From NCBI GenBank assembly GCA_026129485.1, contig JAHCHY010000008.1:120657-184656 (forward strand): a stretch of 64,000 nucleotides of DNA, read 5' to 3'. Position numbers and translations under genes: made by a program. The notes beneath the pieces were generated by a model that saw nothing but the letters and a program-made list of their open reading frames with translations, did not search any database and had not been told where the DNA came from. Below, piece after piece: positions 23,063 through 32,113 of the stretch (position 1 is the stretch's first letter; each line of letters opens with the position of its first letter). Source of the DNA: Cyclobacteriaceae bacterium (GTDB lineage: Bacteria > Bacteroidota > Bacteroidia > Cytophagales > Cyclobacteriaceae).

Positions 23063-25456
23063 CTACTCATACCGCAATGCTTTCACCGGGTTTCTGCGGG
23101 CCGAGCGAATGGTATGATAACAAATGGTAAGGAGCGCAATACCCAGCGCCAGCACACCGCCTAATAAAAACAGCAGCGGACTAATGGCTACCCGGTAGGC
23201 AAAGCTATCCAGCCACTTTACAAGTAAAAGATAAGTAACCGGGCTTGCCAATACAAATGAGATCAGGATCAGCAACGCAAAGTTACGCGAGAGCAGCACC
23301 GTAATCTGTGTTTCCGATGCGCCTAAAACTTTACGAATACCAATCTCTTTGGTTTTGCGGGCAGTAGTAATAGCGGCAAGGCCAAACAGCCCCATGCACG
23401 AAACCAGGATAGCAAGACCCGCCATAATAGTTACCACAGCGCTCATCTGCTTATCCGAACGGTAGAGGCTTTCAAAGTGCGCGTCAAGAAAGGAGTAATC
23501 AAACGGATAGGAAACATGCTGCTCCCATACGTTCTTTACATAGGCAATAGCCTCTTCCACATGCGCTTCATCTATTTTAACTGACATTTCATCATAACCC
23601 CAGCCCGGGTGCACCGACATCTGGAGCGTGTTGATCTTATAATGCAATGAGTTGAAGTTGAAATCTTTCGCCACACCTATAATGGTGCCCAGGGTATCGT
23701 TCGCATACCAGCCCATGCCGGCCGGTGTGCCGATAATATCGTCAAGTCCCAGCTCCTTTGCGAACGATTCATTCACGATAAAGGCAAAGTCCTTATCGGT
23801 GCTCACCTCTTTGGAAAACTTACGGCCTTCCTTCAACTGGATGTTATATACATCGAGGTACTCGTAGTCCACGTTCACGTTTGAAGGAACAAACTGGTAA
23901 ATGCCCGTATCGCTTTTTATCTTGAAACCTGTCTGGTGAAAATTCTCGCCCAGCCGTTGCCCGCTTGCCGTAACACCTAATATGTAGGGGCTTCTTTTTA
24001 ATTCGGTGCGCAGCAGCTCAAATTTCTGGTTTGCCTCACCGTTCATATCCACCAGCATCATCTGGTCTTTCGTAAAGCCCAGGTCTTTACTTTGCATAAA
24101 CGAAAGCTGCTGTACTACCACAAACGTGCTCACAATCAAGCCCAGCGCAAGCCCGAACTGCAATACCACCAGGCCCGAACGGAACAATGACTTGCTCCCC
24201 GCCACTTCGCCACCCTTTAGCACCCGCGATAAGCTAAACGAGGTCATGTAAAGCGATGGGTAAATACCTGTAAAAATTCCCAGCGCGAGGGTAGCTGCGA
24301 GTATAGAAAAAATGTTCTGCGGCTCCAGCAGCGGCCACAACGCAAGCTGCCGGTGGATCACTTTGTTAATGAGCGGCAATGCGACAAGGTCAATAACCAC
24401 AGCCAGCGCAAGCGCCATAAAGGCCAGCACCATCGATTCAAAAATAAATTGTCCGAACAACTGAAGCTTTTTTGCGCCTACGGTTTTGCGCACACCTATT
24501 TCTTTCCACCGGTGCGAAGACCGGGCCGTGCTTAAATTCATAAAATTAACTCCGGCAATAAGCAGGATAAACGCCCCAACAACCGAAAACACATCCAGGT
24601 AGCTGCCATTGAATTTGCGGTAATTATTATAGTCGTGCTCAATATCGGTAGATGCCAGGTGCACATCTGCCAGCTTCTGCAGAAAGAGCACATAATAGGT
24701 ATTGATTTGTGGATCGTCCATGTGCCGCCTTAAGAAAGCCGGAAATTTTTCTTCCAGCGCTTTTACATCGGTGCCGGGATGCAGCGCTAAGTAGGTATTC
24801 AGGAAATTACTGCCCCACCGGTCGTTGAATTGCCTGTTCTCGCTGATAACAGTAGTCATGGATACCAGCGCGTCAAACTTCATGTGCGAATTTTCCGGAA
24901 CATCTTTGAGCACCCCGGTGATCTTGTATTCTCTTTCGCGGAGAGTGAGCGACTTGCCCATAGCCTCCTCGATGGTATTAAAAAATTTCAGCGCGGTTCC
25001 CTCCGTAACCATCATCGAGTAGGGCTCGTCCAGTGCGGTGGAACGATCACCAATCAGCACTTCAAAATCAAATAGCTCGAGGAAGGTGCTATCTACTGTT
25101 GCCAGAAAGGGAAGTAAAAATTTCTTTTCACCATCCGCCACCAACTGCTTGGGCCGGCACATAAAACGTGCGTAGCTGGCAACTTCCGGGTATTCCTTTA
25201 GCAGGTTAGGCCCCATGCCCGGCATGCTCAGCGCTACCTTCTGCACATTGGTGCCGGTAAAATTCTGAATTTCATCCAGCCGGTAAATCGAATCTCTCCG
25301 GGTGTGGAAAGCATCAAAGCTTCGCTCATCGCGAATAAACAGGTAAATAACAATGCAGGCCGCAAGACCGATGGCCAAGCTTAAAATATTGATAAATGCA
25401 TAAAGCGGAGTCTGCCGGATATTGCGTAAGGCAATGAGCAAATAGTTTTTCAGCAT
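23063..25456 (-). CDS. MacB/FtsX-type ABC transporter permease, orphan
   Basis: 797 residues with the duplicated MacB-like layout: one N-terminal helix (PLYAFINILSLAIGLAACIVIYLF), a MacB periplasmic core domain, three helices with an FtsX domain (ARSSHRWKEIGVRKTVGAKKLQL), a second periplasmic core, and a second FtsX domain near the C-terminus (TARKTKEIGIRKVLGASETQI). It starts LKNYLLIALRNIRQTPLYAF, the usual opening of this Bacteroidota family. No ATPase gene is adjacent. Family members are annotated as permeases of macrolide/peptide-type or lipoprotein-type exporters; the cargo is unknown. Confidence 0.88.
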   Translation of the reverse strand: MLKNYLLIALRNIRQTPLYAFINILSLAIGLAACIVIYLFIRDERSFDAFHTRRDSIYRLDEIQNFTGTNVQKVALSMPGMGPNLLKEYPEVASYARFMCRPKQLVADGEKKFLLPFLATVDSTFLELFDFEVLIGDRSTALDEPYSMMVTEGTALKFFNTIEEAMGKSLTLREREYKITGVLKDVPENSHMKFDALVSMTTVISENRQFNDRWGSNFLNTYLALHPGTDVKALEEKFPAFLRRHMDDPQINTYYVLFLQKLADVHLASTDIEHDYNNYRKFNGSYLDVFSVVGAFILLIAGVNFMNLSTARSSHRWKEIGVRKTVGAKKLQLFGQFIFESMVLAFMALALAVVIDLVALPLINKVIHRQLALWPLLEPQNIFSILAATLALGIFTGIYPSLYMTSFSLSRVLKGGEVAGSKSLFRSGLVVLQFGLALGLIVSTFVVVQQLSFMQSKDLGFTKDQMMLVDMNGEANQKFELLRTELKRSPYILGVTASGQRLGENFHQTGFKIKSDTGIYQFVPSNVNVDYEYLDVYNIQLKEGRKFSKEVSTDKDFAFIVNESFAKELGLDDIIGTPAGMGWYANDTLGTIIGVAKDFNFNSLHYKINTLQMSVHPGWGYDEMSVKIDEAHVEEAIAYVKNVWEQHVSYPFDYSFLDAHFESLYRSDKQMSAVVTIMAGLAILVSCMGLFGLAAITTARKTKEIGIRKVLGASETQITVLLSRNFALLILISFVLASPVTYLLLVKWLDSFAYRVAISPLLFLLGGVLALGIALLTICYHTIRSARRNPVKALRYE

Positions 25457-25740
25457 GGTATGGCGGGTTTCAGATAATACTGCTTGAACGTGCGTTGGTT
25501 ACACAAGGTATAAAAATCATAAATGAATTTCAGCAGATTGTCCATAACTGAACAACCCAGTTCGGAAATGACCAAGAGAGTAAATCAAAAATTGCAAAAG
25601 CAAGACTGATGATTGGAGGAAACTTGGCATTGAGATAGTGGCTTTTCCGCAATCGTTCGAAACAAATTCGGGTCCTTCTAACCTGTGAAGGTTTTGTTAA
25701 ATCGGAAACCAAAATGCGTGGCGGGCCGTAGTGATTAAGC
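25457..25740. other. Intergenic region, nothing recognised
   Basis: About 284 bp between divergent genes. No plausible coding frame, hairpin or repeat stands out. It should contain promoters for both neighbours, but I see no clear TAnnTTTG box for either. Confidence 0.3.
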
Positions 25741-26061
25741 ATGAGCATGGATAAGGTGTTGGCAGGAAAGCCCGGCAGGAGAATAGCACAGAAGATGCGC
25801 AGGCAGGATTATGAAAAGCTCGCTGTGTTTATTTTGGCCGCGCTTGAACAAGCCGGCAGCGAAGGCATTTCGTTGCACGACCTGGTGCAGGGAGCACAGC
25901 AAAAGTTTAATGCCGACTTTCATGGTAATGTTTCGTGGTATTTGCTGGAGGTTAAGCATGATCTCGAAACCCGGAAGTTGATTCAGAAGACGATTTCACC
26001 ACAGCGGGAACAGGTCATCCGGTTAAACCCTGATCCTGTGAAGAAGTGGTGGTTCAACTGA
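25741..26061 (+). CDS. Small hypothetical protein (DUF6958-like)
   Basis: 106 residues, basic, soluble. The sequence RQDYEKLAVFILAALEQAGSEGISLHDLV, then NVSWYLLEVKHDLETRKLIQKT, looks like a winged-helix type fold and resembles DUF6958 proteins from memory. A second ATG two codons in (25747) is an alternative start. No function can be given and no neighbour suggests one. Confidence 0.6.
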   Translation: MSMDKVLAGKPGRRIAQKMRRQDYEKLAVFILAALEQAGSEGISLHDLVQGAQQKFNADFHGNVSWYLLEVKHDLETRKLIQKTISPQREQVIRLNPDPVKKWWFN

Positions 26062-26147
26062 GATAGTAAAGGCATTTCCCTTTCTATTTATACTTCCTGT
26101 ATAGCGCCTGATTTCTTACCCGGAATAGTCTGATTTGATACAGCCCG

Positions 26148-27023
26148 TTACTGATACGATCGCGGTATAGCCGGATCCGTTACTATTATAAAGTCGCCCA
26201 GGCTTGCGTATTTATCCCAGTCAGGACTTTTGAAATCATTGGCCGGAAAACAGCTTATGTTTAGGATCTTCAATTTCTTATTTTTTCGCTGTAGCTGCGA
26301 CACTGTACCTAATTTTTCATCGCTATGAAACCGCCCGTTCAAATGAAAAATTTTAATTTTCTTATGTCCCTTCCAATATTCATAAATACTGTAAGCCATG
26401 GTTGCATCCCATAAAGCCTGGGCATAATAGCTGTTGCTGCTTCCATGTCCCGCCATCACCTGTCTGAATTTCTGAGCATAGCGTTCATTTAATGTGTCGA
26501 TAGGTAGCGGGGCGAAAAACTTTTGTGAGCTGGCCGGAAATGACTTCAGCGAAGCCAGGCCGTTACGACTCACACTGTTCACGTATCTTCGCGGAGCATT
26601 GGCAGCTATTACCGCTTGCTTGTATTTCCTGGCTGTGTTAACAGGCTTTTTATAGTCTTTATAGTTCTTCCAGGCACGACCTTCTTTAACAAGTTGCTGT
26701 TCTGTGATGAGCCCGCCCAGGTATTCGTCAAGGACTATTTGATTATCACGCTCAAACATTTCGAGGCTAAGCGCCACACGGTCGTACTTTTGAACCAGTA
26801 ATGTGTACAGTGTATCCTGCAAATAATGCGCAACACTGTCATTATGTTCTTCACCAAAGAAAAGTACGTCCCCCTGCTTTAACCTGTCGACTATTGCTGA
26901 AAGATCCTGAACAGTCCGCTCAGCAGTGTTGTAAATCTTATAGTGCAGAGCAAGCGATTGAGCCGGTGCCTCCCATCCCAACATTATTATCAGAATTGCA
27001 ACGCCTGTATTTTTGGCAACCAT
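26148..27023 (-). CDS. ChaN-like heme/iron-associated protein
   Basis: I start at 27023 because MVAKNTGVAILIIMLGWEAP then makes a signal peptide; an in-frame ATG at 27131 would bury it behind 36 residues. The domain contains GDVLFFGEEHNDSVAHYL, VALSLEMFERDNQ, AANAPRRYVNSVSRNGLASL and YWKGHKKIKIFHLNGRFHSD, matching ChaN/DUF399 proteins. Campylobacter ChaN binds heme and is iron-regulated. The E-E-H and Glu/His residues of the family are visible. It has no C for a lipobox, so it is likely soluble and periplasmic. About 1.3 kb upstream of the iron-uptake locus but on the opposite strand. Confidence 0.82.
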   Translation of the reverse strand: MVAKNTGVAILIIMLGWEAPAQSLALHYKIYNTAERTVQDLSAIVDRLKQGDVLFFGEEHNDSVAHYLQDTLYTLLVQKYDRVALSLEMFERDNQIVLDEYLGGLITEQQLVKEGRAWKNYKDYKKPVNTARKYKQAVIAANAPRRYVNSVSRNGLASLKSFPASSQKFFAPLPIDTLNERYAQKFRQVMAGHGSSNSYYAQALWDATMAYSIYEYWKGHKKIKIFHLNGRFHSDEKLGTVSQLQRKNKKLKILNISCFPANDFKSPDWDKYASLGDFIIVTDPAIPRSYQ

Positions 27024-27314
27024 TTCCAAAAGGCGAATTCGGCCACCGGCCAGCATATGCTTCAGCCCTGCTTCACCGGCAAAATTTTTATTGTTTAATG
27101 TATGCATCTTTCTTTGGTAAGCCGTAAGCATTTACCCGGATCGGATTACCTGCTATCGGGTTCTGTTGATAAGGTTGTTGGTTAAAGAGCATTCTGTCCC
27201 CGTTTGCTTTACCCTCTTGTAAATTTTTAAGAAGTGATCTAAACGTAATTTGTAAAAAAGCAGCCATCTGACTCCGCCTGAATCACCGGCCCGGGGCAAG
27301 AATACAATACTATA

Positions 27315-27662
27315 TTATGAAGGCACATTTATAATCCTGCGCGCATCCAGTGCCAGCTTCACTTCCGTGTATAGATGCTTTATTTCTTCCAGCTCATCCT
27401 TCGTATACACCAGGAACATATTAGGCACAGGACCAGTAAAAAAATGTGTCTTACCATTGAGTAACGTGATGTGGTAATGCTGACGATCGCATTGATCAAA
27501 CCACCATTCAAAAAAATGATGGAACTCCGCCTCCTGGAAAGTTAACAGCAGGTTCTTATAAACAAAGTTGAGCTCACCACAACAGGAACACAAGCCAATA
27601 TAGCCTTCACGACATTCCGCCAATACCTGAAAGGGTGATTCATCATTTTCACACATGGTCAA
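27315..27662 (-). CDS. Small cysteine-containing hypothetical protein (DUF6686-like)
   Basis: 115 residues. A CECREGYIGLCSCCGELNF-like N-terminus carries a clustered set of cysteines (GLCSCCGEL) that could bind a metal, followed by FQEAEFHHFFEWWFDQC and the segment LNGKTHFFTGPVPNMFLVYTKDEL. It resembles the DUF6686 proteins of Bacteroidota; no function is known to me. A TAACTTTG box lies 67 nt upstream on the minus strand. It stands alone. Confidence 0.62.
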   Translation of the reverse strand: MTMCENDESPFQVLAECREGYIGLCSCCGELNFVYKNLLLTFQEAEFHHFFEWWFDQCDRQHYHITLLNGKTHFFTGPVPNMFLVYTKDELEEIKHLYTEVKLALDARRIINVPS

Positions 27663-27728
27663 TTAATCGGATTAAGTTATCGATCGCGCTAAAAAATGGA
27701 ATAGCCAATTACTTCCGTTATCGCAGAT

Positions 27729-27736
27729 CAAAGTTA
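27729..27736 (-). promoter_or_regulatory. -7 box (TAACTTTG) of the DUF6686-like gene
   Basis: Perfect TAnnTTTG on the minus strand, 67 nt before the ATG at 27662; no -33 TTG at the standard distance. Confidence 0.45.
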
Positions 27737-27903
27737 GTTTGGGTGCTGCCAAAAAAATACTCCAATTGGGAGGAAAGATAATTTCATCCGGTTCCCGGGT
27801 TTGCCATATCAAGAATTACCGCTTGCACATGCTAACCCGATAGCTACATTAAAATTTATTTGATTAGTTAATTAGCATCAGCACTTGCGAAAACCTTCGA
27901 ATC

Positions 27904-27919
27904 CAGACAGGCAGGTCTG
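27904..27919. repeat. REP-like short palindrome
   Basis: CAGACAGGCAGGTCTG, with 5-bp arms, shares its core with the palindrome at 9572-9591. Both are intergenic. Confidence 0.4.
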
Positions 27920-28308
27920 CGTTTTCTCCTTTGCGTGAAATATTAAAGAACATACGTAAGTCCGGTTAGAGCTATCTCAAAAATACTTTACACTCAAATT
28001 CCAGATCGCAAAACGTTGCCCGCGATGTCCGGCAGCCTCTTGAACAGGCGAGATCAAAATAACTGCATCTGAAATAAACATAGCTGCATCCGAAGTGTCG
28101 GGTGTTGAGATTTTGCAAATCAGCGCTCCGGGTTTAATGTTGCACCGCTTTAATCTACCGGTTTCTCACACAGCAAACGTGTGCAGTTTAATGATTTGGG
28201 AAATTTTCCAAAAGGTTGTCAATCCTTAACATTTTGGCAGCCCTTTGCCTTGCCGGCAGATTGGTCTTTTAGCCCTGGCCACTCAACAGATTTCACCTTG
28301 CTGTTATT

Positions 28309-28324
28309 TATATTTAGTCTAAAT
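28309..28324 (+). promoter_or_regulatory. -7-like box overlapping ATTTAGTCTAAAT operator candidate
   Basis: TATATTTA (28309-28316) agrees with the -7 consensus at seven positions and overlaps the perfect 6-1-6 palindrome ATTTAGTCTAAAT (28312-28324). The palindrome would cover the start of transcription and lies 17 bp before the TonB receptor ATG. By shape it resembles operators of DtxR- or Fur-type iron regulators; the assignment is inference. Confidence 0.5.
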
Positions 28325-28341
28325 TGCAATAAAAATTAGTA

Positions 28342-30816
28342 ATGGAGATCATTTTGAGGGTTTTAGCACAAAACAATACCTGCCCCGTGCTATTGCACTC
28401 CTGTAAATCCCGGCTACACCCCGGCCGTTACTTATCATTCCTGACAATAATAATAGGTATTTCCCTAGGCCCGGGTGCGCAGGCGCAACCAGCTAACGGT
28501 TTGGCTCTTTCGGGCGTGGTGTACGATCTGCAAAACAACCCGGTTTCTGATGTTACCATAATCCTTACTTCCGGCTCAGGAAAAAAATCAGCGCAAACCA
28601 ATCTTCGTGGTGAGTTCAGCTTTTCAAGCCTTGCAGCCGGATCATACGAGCTGCTTACCAGTCATATCAACTATCAATCGCATGCGCAGGTGGTTGAGAT
28701 AACTTCCGGTAAAGCTACTGAATTGACAATCCGGTTAACGGAGACCGTACAGCAATTAGATGACATTGTTATTACCGGCAAAACGCAAACGCAGGAAGTT
28801 AAAGAGCAGATGATCCGCGCGGTTGTAGTCGATACGAAAGTGGCGGAAGTACAGCCCGCTACCCTTACGGAACTGATGAACCGTACAGCCGGTGTGCGCA
28901 TCCGGCAGAGTGGCGGATTGGGCAGTTCATCGGAAGTATCCATCAATGGATTTCAAGGCCGTGCAGTGCGGTATTTTAAGGATGGCATTCCGCTCGATTA
29001 CTTAGGCGATGGTTACAGCATTGCCACCGTCCCGTTGAATGCGCTTGAACGTGTGGAAATATATAAAGGAGTGTTGCCCGTTTCGCTTGGCGCGGATGCG
29101 TTGGGCGGTGCAGTAAATATGGTATCGAAAAAAACAACTGGTGTTGCAGCCGATGCCTCGTATGAGATTGCCTCGTTTAATACACATCGGTTGTCAGCAC
29201 GCGGTTCGTATGCGCCTAAAAATGATCGTTGGTTTGTGGGTGCTGAAGCATTCTATAATTATTCGGATAACGATTACATCGCGAATGTGCGTCTGGGAAA
29301 TAACGTATCCAAAGATTTGCGTATGTTTCACAACGGCTTTGAAAGTTATTATGCCGAAGCATTTGCCGGAATACAAAACAGAGCGTGGGCCGATGAATTA
29401 CGGATAAGTTTGGCTGCCTATGCCATAGAACGCGAGCAGCAGCACCCGGCCATGATGACCTTCCCTTACGGGAAAATCATGGGCAAACAACGCTCGGTGA
29501 TACCAACACTGCGCTATAAAAAATCGGCCTTTAACAAAAAACTTCATTTCGATCAGTTTTTAGTGCTCAATACGATTGTGCGTAACCGCATCGACACGGC
29601 TGGCGGCTCGTACGATTGGTACGGGAATTTTACACGGGTGAGTGGCCGCGTTGGCGAGAGTTCACAACCGGCTAATTCAACCGTTAACTTTCATCACTTC
29701 ATTTCGCGCAGCAACATTCGGTATCATGTAAACGACAACAACGAGCTTGAACTCAATGTGGTACACATGCAGGTAAAACGTGTGGGTTCCGATCCGCTTG
29801 GGCCACGTTTTTTGAATACAACCATTGACGTACTCTCGGTACCTGCCTATTATGAAAAACAAGTCGTAAGTGCAGGCTGGACATTACGGTTGTTTAGTGA
29901 ACGACTAACAAACAACATCATTGGTAAATACTATCGCTTCGGTTCGCGCGGTACCGATGCATGGGATGCAGCCGGTGCTAATTTAGAAGATGAAATTGTG
30001 CATACCGGAAACAGCTTTGGTATAGGCGATGCGATAAAGTTTCAACTGAATGATGTGAGTTCTGTTCGTGTTTCTGTTGAATACGCCAACCGTTTACCCG
30101 AACAGGACGAATTATTTGGCAATGGTATATGGGTTGTACCCAACTTTAAGCTCAAGCCCGAAACCAGCCTGAATGTGAACGCAGGCTATCGGCTCGCAAA
30201 AGAAAATATCACACTGGAAACGAACGGTTTTTACCGTAAAACAAAAAAATTAATACTCCTCATTCCTACACAGCCTCCTTTTGCGCACTACGTAAACCTC
30301 GATAACGTGAACGGTTACGGGTTAGAAACTGATGTGATGTTACATAACCTGTTTCGGTTCTTCACCCTGAGCGGAAATTTTACATGGCAAAGTTTACGCA
30401 TGGCTGATATTGATCGACCACAAGAGAAATGGAAAAACGAAACACGCCTGCGCAACACACCTTACTTCTTTGCCAACCTTGGCCTATCCGCAAACTTTCC
30501 GAAAGTATTTTTTCAACACGATCAGCTAAAGCCATACATCCATTACAACTTTGTGCGTGAGTTCTACATGGATAATATTCCGAGAGAGATGGAGCCAGAT
30601 GGTTTTCTGGGCTTGTTTGGCACAGCAGGCATTAACAAGTTAAACCTTGTGCCCAATCAGCATTTAATAAGCGCTGGCTTTACATACCAGCCTTTGGGCA
30701 GTCATTACACGTTTGGCTTTGAAATAAAAAACATTACCGATAGCGATCTGTATGATTATTACCGCATACAGCGTGCCGGCAGAAGCTTTCATTTAAAAAT
30801 CAGTTATCAACTCTAA
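28342..30816 (+). CDS. TonB-dependent siderophore receptor
   Basis: 824 residues. A signal segment (FLTIIIGISLGPGAQAQ) follows an unusually long basic leader. Then comes a carboxypeptidase-regulatory-like domain (LSGVVYDLQNNPVSDVTI), a plug domain (TLTELMNRTAGVRIRQSGGLG, IEIYKGVLPVSLGADALGG-type sequence at about 230-250) and a 22-strand barrel ending FHLKISYQL with an aromatic-rich last strand. It imports a ligand across the outer membrane using TonB energy. Its neighbours (periplasmic binding protein, FecCD permease, ATPase, siderophore-interacting protein) indicate a ferric siderophore. It is the first gene of a same-strand locus to 38443. Confidence 0.92.
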   Translation: MEIILRVLAQNNTCPVLLHSCKSRLHPGRYLSFLTIIIGISLGPGAQAQPANGLALSGVVYDLQNNPVSDVTIILTSGSGKKSAQTNLRGEFSFSSLAAGSYELLTSHINYQSHAQVVEITSGKATELTIRLTETVQQLDDIVITGKTQTQEVKEQMIRAVVVDTKVAEVQPATLTELMNRTAGVRIRQSGGLGSSSEVSINGFQGRAVRYFKDGIPLDYLGDGYSIATVPLNALERVEIYKGVLPVSLGADALGGAVNMVSKKTTGVAADASYEIASFNTHRLSARGSYAPKNDRWFVGAEAFYNYSDNDYIANVRLGNNVSKDLRMFHNGFESYYAEAFAGIQNRAWADELRISLAAYAIEREQQHPAMMTFPYGKIMGKQRSVIPTLRYKKSAFNKKLHFDQFLVLNTIVRNRIDTAGGSYDWYGNFTRVSGRVGESSQPANSTVNFHHFISRSNIRYHVNDNNELELNVVHMQVKRVGSDPLGPRFLNTTIDVLSVPAYYEKQVVSAGWTLRLFSERLTNNIIGKYYRFGSRGTDAWDAAGANLEDEIVHTGNSFGIGDAIKFQLNDVSSVRVSVEYANRLPEQDELFGNGIWVVPNFKLKPETSLNVNAGYRLAKENITLETNGFYRKTKKLILLIPTQPPFAHYVNLDNVNGYGLETDVMLHNLFRFFTLSGNFTWQSLRMADIDRPQEKWKNETRLRNTPYFFANLGLSANFPKVFFQHDQLKPYIHYNFVREFYMDNIPREMEPDGFLGLFGTAGINKLNLVPNQHLISAGFTYQPLGSHYTFGFEIKNITDSDLYDYYRIQRAGRSFHLKISYQL

Positions 30817-30831
30817 TCAATTATATCTATT

Positions 30832-32100
30832 ATGAAATACCCAACTATATTTCTGCGCACCGCACTGTTATTTTGTGTGGCAGCCGTTACAATCCTTTCT
30901 GCCTGTTCAGACGATGACAAAGAACCTATCGCCACCGGCTCAACCAAGTATGTGCTGGTAACCATGAGCGACCGTGCCAATTCAAACAAGCCCGGTTACA
31001 TCTCTGCATTTAACGAAATCCCCAGCGGCAATATTTCCAACATTACGGCCACTTCATTAGGTGGTTTCGGTATGGGTGGCTGGCGAACGTATGAAAACTG
31101 GATTTTTAAAATGTTTGATGTGGACGCGTACAGTAAAGCCATCGAGCGTATCGCGGTAAGCGAAACCGGTGTGGTAACAGTCGATAATAGCATACTGCCC
31201 GATCAGTCAACCTTTGGTTCGGGCAATTTTGTAATCGTAAACGAAACACAGGGCTTTTACTGGGATGCAGCAAGCCCGCTGGCTATTCAAAAGTTCAACC
31301 CGACTACATTACAAAACACAGGCTCGATTAACCTTGCTTCGGCAGTGAACGAACGTGGTACAGACGAAGAAGCTATTTTGTTCCGTGCCATTGGTCAGAA
31401 ATTTTTAGCCGTTAAAAACGGAAAATTGTTTACCAACATCACATACGCTAAAACCAATGGCGGACAAAAAGGATTCTTCGATGATTTTTATGAAGATGTG
31501 TACATCGCGGTGATTGACATTGCCACCGAAACATACGAAAGCACAACCGTAATTGAAGATACCGGTAGCATTGCCTACATCAACGAAAATGAAATGTATG
31601 ACTTTGATACCAATGGCGATTTATACGTGGTGTGCCAAGGGCGTTCAGCATTGGGCACCAAATCAAAAATTGCACGCATTCGCGCTAACAGCACAGCAGT
31701 AGATCAAGGTTGGGAACTGAATTTTACAGATTATAATGAAACCGATAAAGGTAAGTTTGTTGGCGTATTTGCAAAGGACGGAAAACTGATACTGGTTGTA
31801 AACACCGAAGAACTGACAGGTGGTGCAGCAGGAAACATTAATACTGCGGATATCTGGAAGTTCTATTCCGTAGATGTGGCTACCAAAGTTTTCACAGAAA
31901 TCACAGGTATTCCGGCTGGTACGAACCCGGGTGCAGCAAAGGCTGTTGTTGAAATTGATGGCAAGATACTACTGCGCGGCTCTACCAACACAGAAGCCAC
32001 CAACGGCTATTATGAGTTGAACGGAACCGTAGCTACACAACTCTTTAATGTAACAGCAGGCGGTTCGGTTTCCGGATTCTATAAAATCACATTGCCCTAA
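30832..32100 (+). CDS. DUF4374 surface lipoprotein (XusB-like)
   Basis: 422 residues. A lipoprotein signal ends in TILSACSDDDKE; the acidic residues right after the lipidated Cys fit the Bacteroidota surface-export signal. The rest is a repeated beta-strand pattern (GFYWDAASPLAIQKFNPTTLQ, YDFDTNGDLYVVCQGRS) consistent with a beta-propeller of the DUF4374 family. From memory, the Bacteroides XusB protein of the xenosiderophore-utilisation system XusABC is a DUF4374 lipoprotein that holds ferric enterobactin at the surface. Starting 15 bp after the TonB receptor gene, it probably captures the ligand for that receptor. Confidence 0.8.
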   Translation: MKYPTIFLRTALLFCVAAVTILSACSDDDKEPIATGSTKYVLVTMSDRANSNKPGYISAFNEIPSGNISNITATSLGGFGMGGWRTYENWIFKMFDVDAYSKAIERIAVSETGVVTVDNSILPDQSTFGSGNFVIVNETQGFYWDAASPLAIQKFNPTTLQNTGSINLASAVNERGTDEEAILFRAIGQKFLAVKNGKLFTNITYAKTNGGQKGFFDDFYEDVYIAVIDIATETYESTTVIEDTGSIAYINENEMYDFDTNGDLYVVCQGRSALGTKSKIARIRANSTAVDQGWELNFTDYNETDKGKFVGVFAKDGKLILVVNTEELTGGAAGNINTADIWKFYSVDVATKVFTEITGIPAGTNPGAAKAVVEIDGKILLRGSTNTEATNGYYELNGTVATQLFNVTAGGSVSGFYKITLP

Positions 32101-32113
32101 TAATTAATTATTG

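Larger units (their letters stand above)
27663..28341. other. Long intergenic region upstream of the iron-uptake locus
   Basis: About 680 bp without a convincing ORF. It holds a TAACTTTG box (27729-27736, minus) for the 27315 gene, a REP-like palindrome near 27904, two 15-bp direct repeats (28059-28073 and 28080-28094, two mismatches), and at its right end the -7-like and operator-like elements of the TonB receptor gene. The remainder is unremarkable. Confidence 0.5.

Noticed and set aside
24353-24535. Opposite-strand ORFs inside the permease and other large genes
   Set aside because: They have no conserved motif, lie fully within well-supported genes and have the amino-acid bias of antisense frames.
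28059-28094. Two near-identical 15-bp direct repeats as a binding-site array
   Set aside because: Two copies with mismatches in otherwise plain DNA, about 250 bp before the receptor gene; chance is as likely.
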